A stretch of DNA of 64,000 bases from Chryseobacterium sp. Leaf405 (lineage in GTDB: Bacteria > Bacteroidota > Bacteroidia > Flavobacteriales > Weeksellaceae): positions 295,862-359,861 of the forward strand of contig NZ_LMQN01000015.1 of the NCBI RefSeq assembly GCF_001425355.1, read 5' to 3'. Shown here piece by piece: positions 1-8,819 of this stretch. The notes beneath the pieces are model-generated. The model was not told where the DNA came from, ran no database searches, and worked only from the letters and a program-made list of their open reading frames with translations. Within the stretch, counting starts at the first letter, position 1. Each line of letters begins with the position of its first letter. Made by a program: the position numbers and the translations under genes.

Positions 1-867
1 AGATTGGCGATTGATTTGGCTAAATATTTCAATACGGAAATTGTTTCATGTGATTCCAGACAGTTTTTTAGTGAAATGAAAATTGGAACCGCTTCTCCGT
101 CACAGGAAGAATTGGCGGAAGCACCTCATCATTTTATAGGAAATCTTTCAGTTCAGGAATATTATTCGATCGGGCAATATGAAGAAGATGCTTTAAAAAA
201 ACTTAACTACCTTTTTGAAAAATATGATACAGTCATTCTGGTTGGCGGAAGCATGATGTATGAAAAAGCGTTGATTGAAGGGTTGAATGACTTGCCGGAA
301 GCTAATGAAGAGAATCAAAATAAACTTCAGGAAATTCTGGATAATGAAGGCATTGAGAAATTACAGGAAATCTTAAAGGAACTTGATCCTGAATATTTTT
401 CAGTAGTAGATTTTCACAATCACAGAAGACTTTTACGCGCCATTGATATTATTTGGCAGACGAATAAAAAATATTCTGAATTAATTGCTGTTTCCCAAGA
501 CTCACGGAATTTTAATACCATTCGAATTGGAATTGAAGCGCCAAGAGAAGATTTGTATGACCGAATTAATAGAAGAGTGGATATGATGATGGAAAAAGGT
601 TTGTTGGAAGAAGCAAAAAGCCTTGAAAAATTTAAACATTTAACTGCTTTAAATACGGTTGGTTATTCGGAACTATTCAAATATTATGATGGAGAATGGG
701 ATTTGGATTTTGCGGTTTCTGAAATTAAAAAAAACAGCCGAAGATATGCAAAACGTCAATTAACCTGGTATCGTAAAGCGGATGATATTCATTATTTGCA
801 GTTGGGATATTCGCAGGATGATTTTGATGGTTTGATTGAATATATTAATGAACAATTTCAAAAGTAA
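1..867 (+). CDS. miaA: tRNA dimethylallyltransferase MiaA, 5' end outside window
   Basis: MiaA transfers a dimethylallyl group to N6 of A37 in tRNAs that read UNN codons. The reading frame is open from base 1 (R-L-A-I-D-L-A-K), so the gene begins before the window and the TTG at 4 is not a start. The preceding P-loop (GPTxxGKT in the family) is cut off, which means roughly 15 residues are missing. Visible family motifs are SCDSRQ, MKIGTASPS, VGGSMMY and the C-terminal KKNSRRYAKRQLTWYR tRNA-binding segment. The stop is at 865-867. The coding strand faces the convergent efflux operon. The identification is secure. Confidence 0.96.
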   Translation, partial: RLAIDLAKYFNTEIVSCDSRQFFSEMKIGTASPSQEELAEAPHHFIGNLSVQEYYSIGQYEEDALKKLNYLFEKYDTVILVGGSMMYEKALIEGLNDLPEANEENQNKLQEILDNEGIEKLQEILKELDPEYFSVVDFHNHRRLLRAIDIIWQTNKKYSELIAVSQDSRNFNTIRIGIEAPREDLYDRINRRVDMMMEKGLLEEAKSLEKFKHLTALNTVGYSELFKYYDGEWDLDFAVSEIKKNSRRYAKRQLTWYRKADDIHYLQLGYSQDDFDGLIEYINEQFQK

Positions 868-902
868 TTTTTTGAACCATTAAGAATATTTTATAGTTTG
901 GT

Positions 903-977
903 GTCATTCTGACTAAGGAAGAATCTCAGTCTCATTTTTAGAGACTCTCCACTATATTTCATTCGTTCAGAATGACA
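903..977. repeat. imperfect palindromic intergenic repeat (TCATTCTGA type)
   Basis: The arms GTCATTCTGA at 903-912 and TCAGAATGAC at 968-977 are exact reverse complements and enclose about 55 bp containing AAGAATCTC. There is no reading frame. The layout resembles the dispersed, non-coding palindromes common in flavobacterial intergenic regions, but copy number in the genome cannot be seen from here. Confidence 0.5.
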
Positions 978-1003
978 GAACGCATATTTTCAACAGAATA
1001 TAA

Positions 1004-1033
1004 CAAAAAAATGCGATCCCGAAAGACCGCATT
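1004..1033 (-). terminator. Rho-independent terminator of the efflux operon
   Basis: On the minus strand AATGCGGTC and GATCGCATT form a stem with one mismatch and a short loop, followed by a run of seven T. It lies 25-54 bases beyond the stop of the outer-membrane efflux gene. Confidence 0.8.
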
Positions 1034-1057
1034 CCATTAACAATATAATTAAATTTA

Positions 1058-2470
1058 CTACTTCCAACCGCCTCCTAACGCTCGGTATAAATCTACAATA
1101 CTGCTCAATCTCTGTCTTTTTACGGACGCAAGATTCAATTCAGCCTGTAGAGAATTTCCCTGAGCTGTTATTACTTCTAAATAGTTTGCCATTCCACCTT
1201 TATACAGCATTTCGGCACTTTTTATTCCGTCTTTTAAAGTTGTCACCTGTTCGGCTGCTTTCTGTTCCTGAACTTTTAAGCTTTCGTTAGAAACCAATGC
1301 ATCAGAAACTTCACCCACTGCATTTAAAACAGACTGACGGAATGCCAGTACGTTTTTCTCTCTCTGGATTTTAGCTACATTTAAGTCTGTTTTTAATTGT
1401 CTTTTCTGGAAAATAGGCTGAGTCAATCCTCCCAAAACAGAACCAAACAATGAAGCCGGAATCTGGAACCAGTTATCAATTTTAAATGAATTTACGCCTC
1501 CGTTTGCTGTGATTTTCAATGAAGGATACATATTTGCCTGTGCAATTCCTACGATCGAATTAGACTCCAGCAACACCAATTCCTGTTGACGAACATCCGG
1601 ACGACGGCTCACCATTGCTGCCGGAAGTCCTGCAGAAATATCTTGTGGTAAAGAAGTATCAGACATTTCAATCGTTCTGTCAACTTTATTTGGATTTTCA
1701 CCCACCAAAATACTCAAGGCATTTTCCTGAATGGCAATATTTTGCTCCAGCTGAGTGATTAATAATTCTGTAGACTGCTTCTGAGCCGTTGCCTGCTGAA
1801 CCCCCAAAGAAGTCGTATCACCACTTTGCCACAATTTTTGTGTAAGAGAAAGGGTATTGGTGCTTAATTCTAAATTCGATTTTGCAATCTGTAATTGTTT
1901 ATCAAGCATCAGTAAATTGTAATATCCCTGCGCAATTGCCGCAACAACCTGTGTCTGAATTGCTTTTGTTGCTTCATAAGTCTGCAGATACTGCATTTTT
2001 GAAACTTCCTGCTGGTTTTTAATTTTCCCCCAAATATCAGCTTCCCAAGAAAGATTGAATGCTGCATTATAATCTTCAACATAGCTTTTTCCTAAAAATA
2101 GGTTCAAACTCTGCCCATTCATACTGTTTTTTGAAGGTTTTGACATCTGTGCCGAAACACCGAAACCTACATCAGGATACTGAAGATATTTTGCCTGTTT
2201 TAGTTTTTCCTGTGAAGAAGCAACCTGTTTTAAAGCAATCTGCAAATCGTAATTGTTTTTAATCCCTTTTTCGATTAAATTCTGCAACATCGGATCGCTG
2301 AAAAACTGTTTCCATTCCAGATTGGCAACACTTGCTGTATCGGCAGTTGCCGTATATTTGAACGTTTCGGGAAGCTCTAACTCAGGCTCCTTGTATGCCA
2401 GTTTCGACACGCAGGAGACTGAACCTAGAGCCAATCCAAAAGCGATGATAATATTTGTTATTCTTTTCAT
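1058..2470 (-). CDS. RND efflux outer-membrane factor, TolC/OprM (NodT) family lipoprotein
   Basis: This 470-residue protein is the outer-membrane channel of a tripartite drug or solvent efflux pump. The N-terminus is a lipoprotein signal ending in SVSC, so the mature protein would be acylated at Cys20. Two long alpha-helical repeats, typical of outer-membrane efflux proteins, follow. The family motif ARRPDVR-like MVSRRPDVRQQE lies in the second half, and the C-terminus has the usual LYRALGGGW ending. Length is normal for the family. It is the last gene of a minus-strand operon with the inner-membrane pump and the adaptor. The gap to the pump gene is 202 bp and carries an inverted repeat, so a second promoter or processing site is possible. 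The substrate is unknown. Confidence 0.93.
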   Translation of the reverse strand: MKRITNIIIAFGLALGSVSCVSKLAYKEPELELPETFKYTATADTASVANLEWKQFFSDPMLQNLIEKGIKNNYDLQIALKQVASSQEKLKQAKYLQYPDVGFGVSAQMSKPSKNSMNGQSLNLFLGKSYVEDYNAAFNLSWEADIWGKIKNQQEVSKMQYLQTYEATKAIQTQVVAAIAQGYYNLLMLDKQLQIAKSNLELSTNTLSLTQKLWQSGDTTSLGVQQATAQKQSTELLITQLEQNIAIQENALSILVGENPNKVDRTIEMSDTSLPQDISAGLPAAMVSRRPDVRQQELVLLESNSIVGIAQANMYPSLKITANGGVNSFKIDNWFQIPASLFGSVLGGLTQPIFQKRQLKTDLNVAKIQREKNVLAFRQSVLNAVGEVSDALVSNESLKVQEQKAAEQVTTLKDGIKSAEMLYKGGMANYLEVITAQGNSLQAELNLASVKRQRLSSIVDLYRALGGGWK

Positions 2471-2545
2471 AAGTAAATATTTATTTTTATTAAAAGGTAT
2501 TATGTAATCTTGGCGATTTCATAATTTTTTAACTTTTAATTGACT

Positions 2546-2660
2546 GCAAAACTTTGAGAAGTTTTTTTTGCAAAGATGTCTTTAGTAGGAGAAAATGCTT
2601 TGCTTTTTTATGATATTAGTTTGAATAGTTTGCTTCTCTATTGTACTCTCAAAGTTTTGC
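2546..2660. repeat. 115-bp element bounded by a perfect 14-bp inverted repeat
   Basis: GCAAAACTTTGAGA at 2546-2559 and its exact reverse complement TCTCAAAGTTTTGC at 2647-2660 flank 87 AT-rich bases. No gene is present. It sits between the pump gene and the outer-membrane factor gene of one operon. It could fold in the mRNA or be a small dispersed non-coding repeat. Confidence 0.6.
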
Positions 2661-2672
2661 TAATCATTTTTA

Positions 2673-5600
2673 TTAATGGGCAGCAGCTAAATGTTCTGCT
2701 TCCATTTTTTGTTTTTGAAGTCTTTTGTTTTTTCTGCTCGGCATTTTTTCATGCAAATGCTGGAAAATAACGAACATCACAGGAATAATGAAAATTCCGA
2801 ATACAACGCCTGTAAACATTCCTCCAACCGTACTGATGCCAATTGAGTGGTTCCCTTTTGCTGCTGCACCCTGAGACCAAACCAACGGAAGCATACCCAC
2901 GATAAAGGCGAAAGATGTCATTAAAATCGGTCTTAAACGTAATCTTGATGCCTGAAGCGCAGATTCAATCAACGATTTTCCTGCTTTTCTTCTCTGTACG
3001 GCAAATTCTACAATCAGAATCGCATTTTTCGCCAATAACCCAACGAGCATGATTAATCCTACCTGAACGTAGATATTATTGTCAATTCCTGCTAATCCCG
3101 TGAAAGCAAATACCCCGAAAATCCCTGTCGGAATTGTTAAAATAACGGCAAACGGAAGAACATAACTTTCATATTGAGCTGCCAGTAAGAAATATACAAA
3201 CAGAATACTTAGCATAAAGATAAAAGTTGTCTGCCCACTTGTTTTGATTTCCTCTCTTGTAATTCCGGTCCATTCATATCCGAAACCTCTCGGAAGTGAT
3301 TTTTGTGCAGTTTCTTCCACTGCTTTAATTGCATCTCCGGTACTGTAACCAGGTTTTGGAGTTCCGTTGATCGTCACAGCGTTAAATAAGTTGTTTCTTG
3401 TCACTGTTTCAGGTCCGAAACTTCTTTTTAAAGTCAATAAAGTCTTTACAGGAACCATTTCGCCCGATTTATTTTTAACATAAATTCCTTCAAGAGAATT
3501 TGCATCTTTACGATACGGAATATCTGCCTGAGCCATTACTCTGTAATATTTCCCGAATCTGTTGAAATCTGAAACAAAACTACTTCCGTAATAAATCTGC
3601 ATGGTCTGCATTAGTTCTGTGATCGAAACTCCCAACTGATTGGCTTTATCTGAATCTACATCAATCGTAAACTGAGGATTTCCTGCTGCATACGTTGTAA
3701 AGGCAAATGCAATTTCCGGACGTTTCATTAATTCTCCGATAAATGCCTGGGTAGTAGTTCCCAATTGCTCGAAAGAACCGTTGGTCTTATCCTGAAGCAT
3801 AAATTCGAAACCGGAAACGTTACCAAATCCCTGAACAGTAGGGAAGTTGAAGAAGAATGCATTGGCATCTTTTACCTGTGCTACTTTCCCCGTTAAGCCT
3901 GCTGCAATCTGATCTGGATCTTTTATATCACCACGTTCTTCATAATCTTTCAGTTTGATAAAACCTGCAGCATAAGGAGAAGCGTTGGCATTACTGATGA
4001 AATTCAAACCATCTGCTACCCAAAGGTGATTGGTCGCTTTTTCACCTTTGATAACTTTATCAATTTGTTCTGTTGCGATATGCGTTCTGTCTAATGAACT
4101 TCCGGGAGGGGTATTCACGGCATATAAAACAAAGCCCTGATCTTCTGTAGGAATAAATCCTGACGGTGCTTTTTTAATCAAGAAAACGCTTGCAGCAATT
4201 AGCACTACTAAACCACTTATGGCCACCCATTTATTTTTAATTAAAAATTTAAGACTGTAAATGTATTTTCTTGTCATGTTGTTGAAGCTCACATTAAATG
4301 CGTTGAAAAATCTAGCTCCAAAACCTGTCTTCTTACCATGTTCACCCTGAGGATCATTTAATAACATAGCACACAAAGCCGGACTTAACGTTAATGCATT
4401 CACCGCAGAAATCATAATGGCAATTACCAGTGTAAAGGCAAACTGTCTGTAGAAAACTCCTGCAGGACCCTGCATGAAACCAACCGGAATAAATACAGCA
4501 CACATTACCAACGTAATGGAAATAATCGCACCGGAAATTTCACTCATCGATTCTTTAGTTGCATTTTCAACAGGAATTCCTGTATGTTCCATTTTAGAGT
4601 GAACGGCTTCTACCACTACAATTGCATCATCCACGACAATACCAATGGCGAGGACTAATGCGAATAATGTCAACATGTTAATACTGAATCCAAACAACTG
4701 AAGGAAGAAGAAAGTACCAATAATCGCAACAGGAACCGCAATCGCTGGAATTAATGTAGATCTGAAATCCTGAAGGAAAATGTATACAACAAGAAATACC
4801 AGAATAAATGCGATAACCAGTGTTTCAACTACCTGATGAATGGATGCATCTAAGAAATCTTTAGAATTGTACATGATGATAGGCTCAACTCCCTTTGGAA
4901 GAGTAGTTTTCATCTGTTCAACCTGTTTTTCAATTTCTGTTAGGATTTCATTGGCGTTTGAACCTGCAGTTTGAAGGATGGCAAATCCGGCAACGGGCTT
5001 ACCATCCACTCTGTTAGCTGCTGTATACGTATAAGAACCGAATTCTACTCTTGCTACATCTTTCAGTCTTAGGAAAGAACCGTCGCTGTTCGCTTTGATG
5101 GCAATGTTTTCGTAGTCTTCGTTTTTATTTAATTTACCTTTATACTTTAAGATATATTCGTAAGTTTCTTTACTTCCCTGACCTAAACGACCGGGAGCGG
5201 CTTCCAGATTATGATCTTTTACGGCATTCAAAACTTCCTGTGGAGAAAGTCCGTTGGCTGCTAATCTGTCCGGTTTCAACCAAAGTCTCATGGAATAATC
5301 TCTTGTTCCGAAAACCTGCGCCTGAGCAACACCAGGAATACGCTGAATCTGTGGAATAACATTGATCTTCAAATAATTCTGAAGGAAAAGTTCATCATAT
5401 TGTTTTGGATCGTCACTTGATAATCCCATAAACATGATCATACTGTTCTGAACTTTTTGCGTAGAAATTCCAGCCTGAACAACCTCTTGAGGAAGCTGGC
5501 TCATAGCTTTGGATACACGGTTCTGAACGTTCACCGCTGCATTATCTGCATCTGCACCCTGCTTGAAAAATACGCTCAGCGTCATTGTTCCGTCGTTACT

Positions 5601-5846
5601 TGAGTTGGAAGTCATGTAGGTCATGTTCTCAACTCCGTTTACGGCTTCTTCAATAGGTGTTGCTACGGAACGGGCTACCACTTCCGCATTCGCTCCCGGA
5701 TAGAAGGCAGTTACCTGCACACTTGGTGGGGCAATATCCGGAAAGAGGGCAATGGGTAAATTAAAGAGGGACAATGCCCCCAATAATAAAAGTATTATGG
5801 AGATGACCGTTGAAAGTACCGGTCTTTCTATAAATTGTTTTAACAT
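2673..5846 (-). CDS. RND multidrug efflux inner-membrane pump, AcrB/HAE1 family
   Basis: This 1057-residue protein is the proton-driven inner-membrane transporter of the tripartite pump. It starts MLKQFIERPVLSTVISIILLL (first membrane helix). It has the duplicated layout of six membrane helices and a periplasmic porter domain in each half. The proton-relay aspartates are visible in GIVVDDAIVVVE (Asp406 and Asp407, matching AcrB Asp407/408), and the relay lysine is in GLLAKNAILIVE. Length is standard for the hydrophobic and amphiphilic efflux (HAE1) group. It is encoded 39 bp downstream of the adaptor gene in the same operon. Substrates cannot be predicted from sequence alone. Confidence 0.96.
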   Translation of the reverse strand: MLKQFIERPVLSTVISIILLLLGALSLFNLPIALFPDIAPPSVQVTAFYPGANAEVVARSVATPIEEAVNGVENMTYMTSNSSNDGTMTLSVFFKQGADADNAAVNVQNRVSKAMSQLPQEVVQAGISTQKVQNSMIMFMGLSSDDPKQYDELFLQNYLKINVIPQIQRIPGVAQAQVFGTRDYSMRLWLKPDRLAANGLSPQEVLNAVKDHNLEAAPGRLGQGSKETYEYILKYKGKLNKNEDYENIAIKANSDGSFLRLKDVARVEFGSYTYTAANRVDGKPVAGFAILQTAGSNANEILTEIEKQVEQMKTTLPKGVEPIIMYNSKDFLDASIHQVVETLVIAFILVFLVVYIFLQDFRSTLIPAIAVPVAIIGTFFFLQLFGFSINMLTLFALVLAIGIVVDDAIVVVEAVHSKMEHTGIPVENATKESMSEISGAIISITLVMCAVFIPVGFMQGPAGVFYRQFAFTLVIAIMISAVNALTLSPALCAMLLNDPQGEHGKKTGFGARFFNAFNVSFNNMTRKYIYSLKFLIKNKWVAISGLVVLIAASVFLIKKAPSGFIPTEDQGFVLYAVNTPPGSSLDRTHIATEQIDKVIKGEKATNHLWVADGLNFISNANASPYAAGFIKLKDYEERGDIKDPDQIAAGLTGKVAQVKDANAFFFNFPTVQGFGNVSGFEFMLQDKTNGSFEQLGTTTQAFIGELMKRPEIAFAFTTYAAGNPQFTIDVDSDKANQLGVSITELMQTMQIYYGSSFVSDFNRFGKYYRVMAQADIPYRKDANSLEGIYVKNKSGEMVPVKTLLTLKRSFGPETVTRNNLFNAVTINGTPKPGYSTGDAIKAVEETAQKSLPRGFGYEWTGITREEIKTSGQTTFIFMLSILFVYFLLAAQYESYVLPFAVILTIPTGIFGVFAFTGLAGIDNNIYVQVGLIMLVGLLAKNAILIVEFAVQRRKAGKSLIESALQASRLRLRPILMTSFAFIVGMLPLVWSQGAAAKGNHSIGISTVGGMFTGVVFGIFIIPVMFVIFQHLHEKMPSRKNKRLQKQKMEAEHLAAAH

Positions 5847-5885
5847 AAGAAGTTTATTTTTTTAAGTCTTCTGTTTCTGAAAGAA

Positions 5886-7046
5886 TTATAAAGGTTTTGC
5901 TTTAAGCAAACTGTCAGAAGAAATAGGTTTAGCTTTAATGGAAGCTCCATCTTTTAAGCTGCCCAATCCTACATAAACTATTTTTTCTCCCGGTTTTACA
6001 CCTTCGGAAATAAAGTAATAGTTTTCAGTTTTTCCTGATATTGTTATGGGTTTGCTTGTTACTTTATTGTCTTTTCCGACAACGTAAACGTAAGTTTTGT
6101 CCTGAATTTCAAATGTTGATTCCTGTGGAATAATCAATGCATTCGACATTAATTGCGGCATACGAACTCTACCGGTATTTCCTGTTCTCAATGTTCCGTT
6201 TGCATTTGGGAAAACGGCACGAACACTGATTGCGCCTGTTGTTTTATCAAATTGTCCGTCTACAATAGTCATTTTACCTTTTTGAGGATAAATACTGTTG
6301 TCTGCGATTACCAATTCTACCATTGGCATGTCTTTCAGTTTTTCTTCTAAAGTTGCACCTTGATATTTGTTTTGAAAAGCAATAAAATCAAGTTCGCTCA
6401 AAGAGAAGTACGCATAAATTTCGCTGATGTCTGATAATAAAGTCAATGGACTGGCATCTGTTCTTGAAATCAAACTTCCTTTTTTGTAAGGTATTCTTCC
6501 AATATATCCGCTCACCGGGGCAGTAATAGTTGTAAATCCTACGTTAATTCTTGCACCACCAACGGAAGCTTTCGCTTGTGAAGCGGCTGCCACTGCGGCT
6601 GCATAATTGGCTTTTGCGGTTCTCAATTGTACATCAGAAACTACTTTCGCAGCAACAAGAGGCTGGAGTCTGTCTACCTCAACTTTTGCTTTTTGAATAT
6701 TCGCATTGGCAACTTGTAAATTAGCATTTGCCATATTCATCTGCTCTCCGTACGCTCTTGAATCTATTTTGAATAAAGGCTGTCCGGCTCTTACGTAAGC
6801 GCCTTCTTCCACGTAAATTTTATCTAAATAGCCATCAACCTGTGATCTGATTTCTACGTTGTTTTTTCCTTCCAAAGCAGTCGGAAATTCCTGATATGTC
6901 GTAGCTGGAGAGGTAGTCACGGTATAAACTGGCAGTTCGGGAGCTGGCGGAGCCATGTTTCCTCCTTCAGCGGCTTTTGTACAGTTTTGTAAAAGGATAA
7001 TACTTGATATAAGTACGATAAACCTTATTTTTCCAGGTATTTTCAT
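5886..7046 (-). CDS. RND efflux periplasmic adaptor (membrane-fusion protein), AcrA family
   Basis: This 386-residue lipoprotein joins the inner-membrane pump to the outer-membrane channel. A signal peptide ends in ILLQNC, giving a lipid-anchored Cys22. Domains in order are: beta-barrel start with LEGKNNVEIRSQVDGYL; first lipoyl half (YVEEGAYVRAGQPLFKIDSR); alpha-helical hairpin around residues 100-160, rich in Ala, Gln and Lys; second lipoyl half with TAPVSGYIGR; and the beta-barrel and membrane-proximal domain. It is the first gene of the efflux operon and is preceded by 366 bases with three copies of the putative TetR operator. Confidence 0.95.
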   Translation of the reverse strand: MKIPGKIRFIVLISSIILLQNCTKAAEGGNMAPPAPELPVYTVTTSPATTYQEFPTALEGKNNVEIRSQVDGYLDKIYVEEGAYVRAGQPLFKIDSRAYGEQMNMANANLQVANANIQKAKVEVDRLQPLVAAKVVSDVQLRTAKANYAAAVAAASQAKASVGGARINVGFTTITAPVSGYIGRIPYKKGSLISRTDASPLTLLSDISEIYAYFSLSELDFIAFQNKYQGATLEEKLKDMPMVELVIADNSIYPQKGKMTIVDGQFDKTTGAISVRAVFPNANGTLRTGNTGRVRMPQLMSNALIIPQESTFEIQDKTYVYVVGKDNKVTSKPITISGKTENYYFISEGVKPGEKIVYVGLGSLKDGASIKAKPISSDSLLKAKPL

Positions 7047-7412
7047 TTTTAGTTTAAGTTTTTTAATGAAGTGTTAAATTAAATAATAATGTTTCCTAAA
7101 TAAATTCCGTTAATTTTTCTAACAGTGTTAATTTTAAGTTCAAAAAAAATTACAGAATTCTTAATACTCGATCTTAAATCGGCGTTTCCATAATTGAATT
7201 TTTTTTTAATGTTGGTTAAGTATATAAAGATGAGATGTAGCATGTGTTATTTTTTCTAACAGTGTTAATTATAAAAATAAAAAAAATTGCTTTATAATTA
7301 ATTTTTAAATTTTACATAATCAGTTTTACGGTTTTTAATTTTTTTAATGAATAGTTTAAATTAATTCATGTTAATATTCCTAACGGTGTTAATTTTTAAG
7401 TCAAAAAAAATT
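7047..7412 (-). promoter_or_regulatory. regulatory region of the efflux operon with three TetR-type operator copies
   Basis: This 366-bp gene-free AT-rich stretch contains CTAACAGTGTTAA at 7119-7131, the same at 7256-7268 and CTAACGGTGTTAA at 7380-7392. Each is followed on the plus strand by similar A-rich sequence, so the unit looks duplicated, with spacings of 137 and 124 bp. A fourth, perfectly palindromic copy precedes the tetR gene. On the minus strand a TTTTTTTTG tract lies about 19 bases before each palindrome, at the distance expected of a -33 box. The match to the -7 consensus is poor, so the exact start of transcription is not resolved. Confidence 0.7.
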
Positions 7413-8009
7413 TTACAAAGACTTAATGAAAGCAGAAACTGTTTCATCAAGAGTTGTTTTATTCATCGTAGAAGGAATATCATCATTTCTCATCATCATG
7501 ATGGAAATCAACCCGTGCACCGCTGAAAATAAAGCGTGTGACGAGTGACAGGCATTGGCTTGGTTTGATCCTTTTTTCTTAATAATTTCTAACGTGCATT
7601 CATACAGCATATCCTGGAAAGATGAAAATTCTTCTTTCATCATCCCTTTTCCGCTGCATTGCATTCCCAATCCGAACATCAATTGATAATACTCTTTGTT
7701 TTTGAATGCAAACTTCCAATAAGCATCCACAATAGCTTTCAATTGCTCTTCCGGAGTGTCGTGTTCTTGCTGAGCTTTCAACAATTCTATGTGCAAACAA
7801 TGAAAACCATTTAATGAGATTTCATATAAAATCGCTTCTTTGTTTTCAAAATAATCGTAAACTACCGGTGCACTGTACTCTATGGCATCGGCAATTTTTC
7901 TCATGGAAAGTGAAGCCCAACCTTCGGTTTTAGCCAAGGAAAAAGCTGCGTCCAAAATATTGGTACGGATAGATTCTTTTTCTCGTTGACGACGTTCATG
8001 TAAACCCAT
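7413..8009 (-). CDS. TetR/AcrR-family transcriptional repressor, probable regulator of the efflux operon
   Basis: This 198-residue protein has an N-terminal helix-turn-helix at about residues 12-58 (IRTNILDAAFSLAKTEGWASL, then MRKIADAIEYSAPVVYDYFENKEAIL), typical of the TetR family. A TetR_C-like ligand domain contains YYQLMFGL and the histidine- and methionine-rich segment HSSHALFSAVHGLISIMMMR. It lies directly upstream of, and in the same orientation as, the RND operon. Its own promoter and the efflux promoter region share one palindrome, so autoregulation plus repression of the pump is the natural inference. The inducer is unknown. Confidence 0.93.
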   Translation of the reverse strand: MGLHERRQREKESIRTNILDAAFSLAKTEGWASLSMRKIADAIEYSAPVVYDYFENKEAILYEISLNGFHCLHIELLKAQQEHDTPEEQLKAIVDAYWKFAFKNKEYYQLMFGLGMQCSGKGMMKEEFSSFQDMLYECTLEIIKKKGSNQANACHSSHALFSAVHGLISIMMMRNDDIPSTMNKTTLDETVSAFIKSL

Positions 8010-8021
8010 GATTTTTATTTA

Positions 8022-8067
8022 CTAACAGTGTTAGCAAAACTACAAACTTTTGAACATATCTTCCAAA
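8022..8067 (-). promoter_or_regulatory. tetR promoter with overlapping operator palindrome
   Basis: On the minus strand TAGTTTTG (plus-strand 8035-8042) matches the flavobacterial -7 element TAnnTTTG. A TTTG at 8064-8067 could be the -33 element, with a 21-base spacer. The perfect odd palindrome CTAACAGTGTTAG at 8022-8034 directly follows the -7 element and so would cover the transcription start. It ends 12 bases before the tetR ATG. Repressor binding here would block its own transcription. Confidence 0.78.
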
Positions 8068-8162
8068 TATTATGTAAACTTTAACTTTTAACTAAAGTTT
8101 ATAAAATGCTGTATAGACTATTAATAAAAGAAAGTTTTATCTTTGCGGATAAATAAAAAATT

Positions 8163-8717
8163 ATGGATACTCCCTCAAATATGATAGAATTGGGTACAAA
8201 AGCACCGTTTTTTGAGCTTCCAAACCCATCAAAAACTAACGAAATTCAGTCATTGGATGACTTGAAAGGAGAAAAAGGAACATTGGTGATCTTTATGTGC
8301 AACCATTGTCCGTTTGTTCTTCATGTGATCGATAAATTGAACGAATTGTATGAAGATTATAATGAAAGAGGAATTGAGTTTATTGCCATCAATGCAAATG
8401 ATGCGGAAAAATATCCTGCAGACTCTCCGGAAAAAATGATTGAATTCCAGATTGAAAGAAATTTTGATTTTCCTTATTTATATGATGAAAGCCAGGCCAT
8501 CGCAAAAGCGTATGACGCAGCCTGTACACCGGATTTCTTTTTCTTTGATGAGAAATTAGATCTTATTTATAGGGGACAAATGGATGATTCAAGACCTGGA
8601 AATCATAAAGATGTTACTGGTGAAGATTTAATTATTGCTTTCGAAAATCTTTTGTTGGGCGAACCACAGGAAGAAATTCAAAGACCGAGCATGGGTTGCA
8701 ATATTAAGTGGAAATAA
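8163..8717 (+). CDS. thioredoxin-fold (AhpC/TSA-like) redox protein
   Basis: This 184-residue protein has a peroxiredoxin/thioredoxin-like fold: the N-terminal GTKAPFFELPNP segment, then VIFMCNHCPFV with a CxxC pair at Cys46 and Cys49, and later ACTPDFFFFDEKLDLIYRGQMDDSRPGNHKDVTG. No signal peptide is evident, so it probably acts in the cytoplasm. The family is annotated as thioredoxin family protein, and its physiological substrate is not known. TATCTTTG at 8138-8145 fits a -7 promoter element. The gene is followed by its own terminator and then the candidate origin. Confidence 0.88.
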   Translation: MDTPSNMIELGTKAPFFELPNPSKTNEIQSLDDLKGEKGTLVIFMCNHCPFVLHVIDKLNELYEDYNERGIEFIAINANDAEKYPADSPEKMIEFQIERNFDFPYLYDESQAIAKAYDAACTPDFFFFDEKLDLIYRGQMDDSRPGNHKDVTGEDLIIAFENLLLGEPQEEIQRPSMGCNIKWK

Positions 8718-8771
8718 TAATAAATCGATTTTTGCAGATTGTCAATTGGCAATTTGTGATTGAATAATAAT

Positions 8772-8799
8772 AAGCTGTTCTTTTATGAACGGCTTTTTT
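8772..8799 (+). terminator. Rho-independent terminator after the thioredoxin-fold gene
   Basis: AAGCTGTTC and GAACGGCTT form a nine-pair stem (one G-T pair) around a six-base loop, followed by TTTT. It marks the left edge of the gene-free DnaA-box region. Confidence 0.85.
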
Positions 8800-8819
8800 G
8801 TTTCTTACTGATTGATAAT

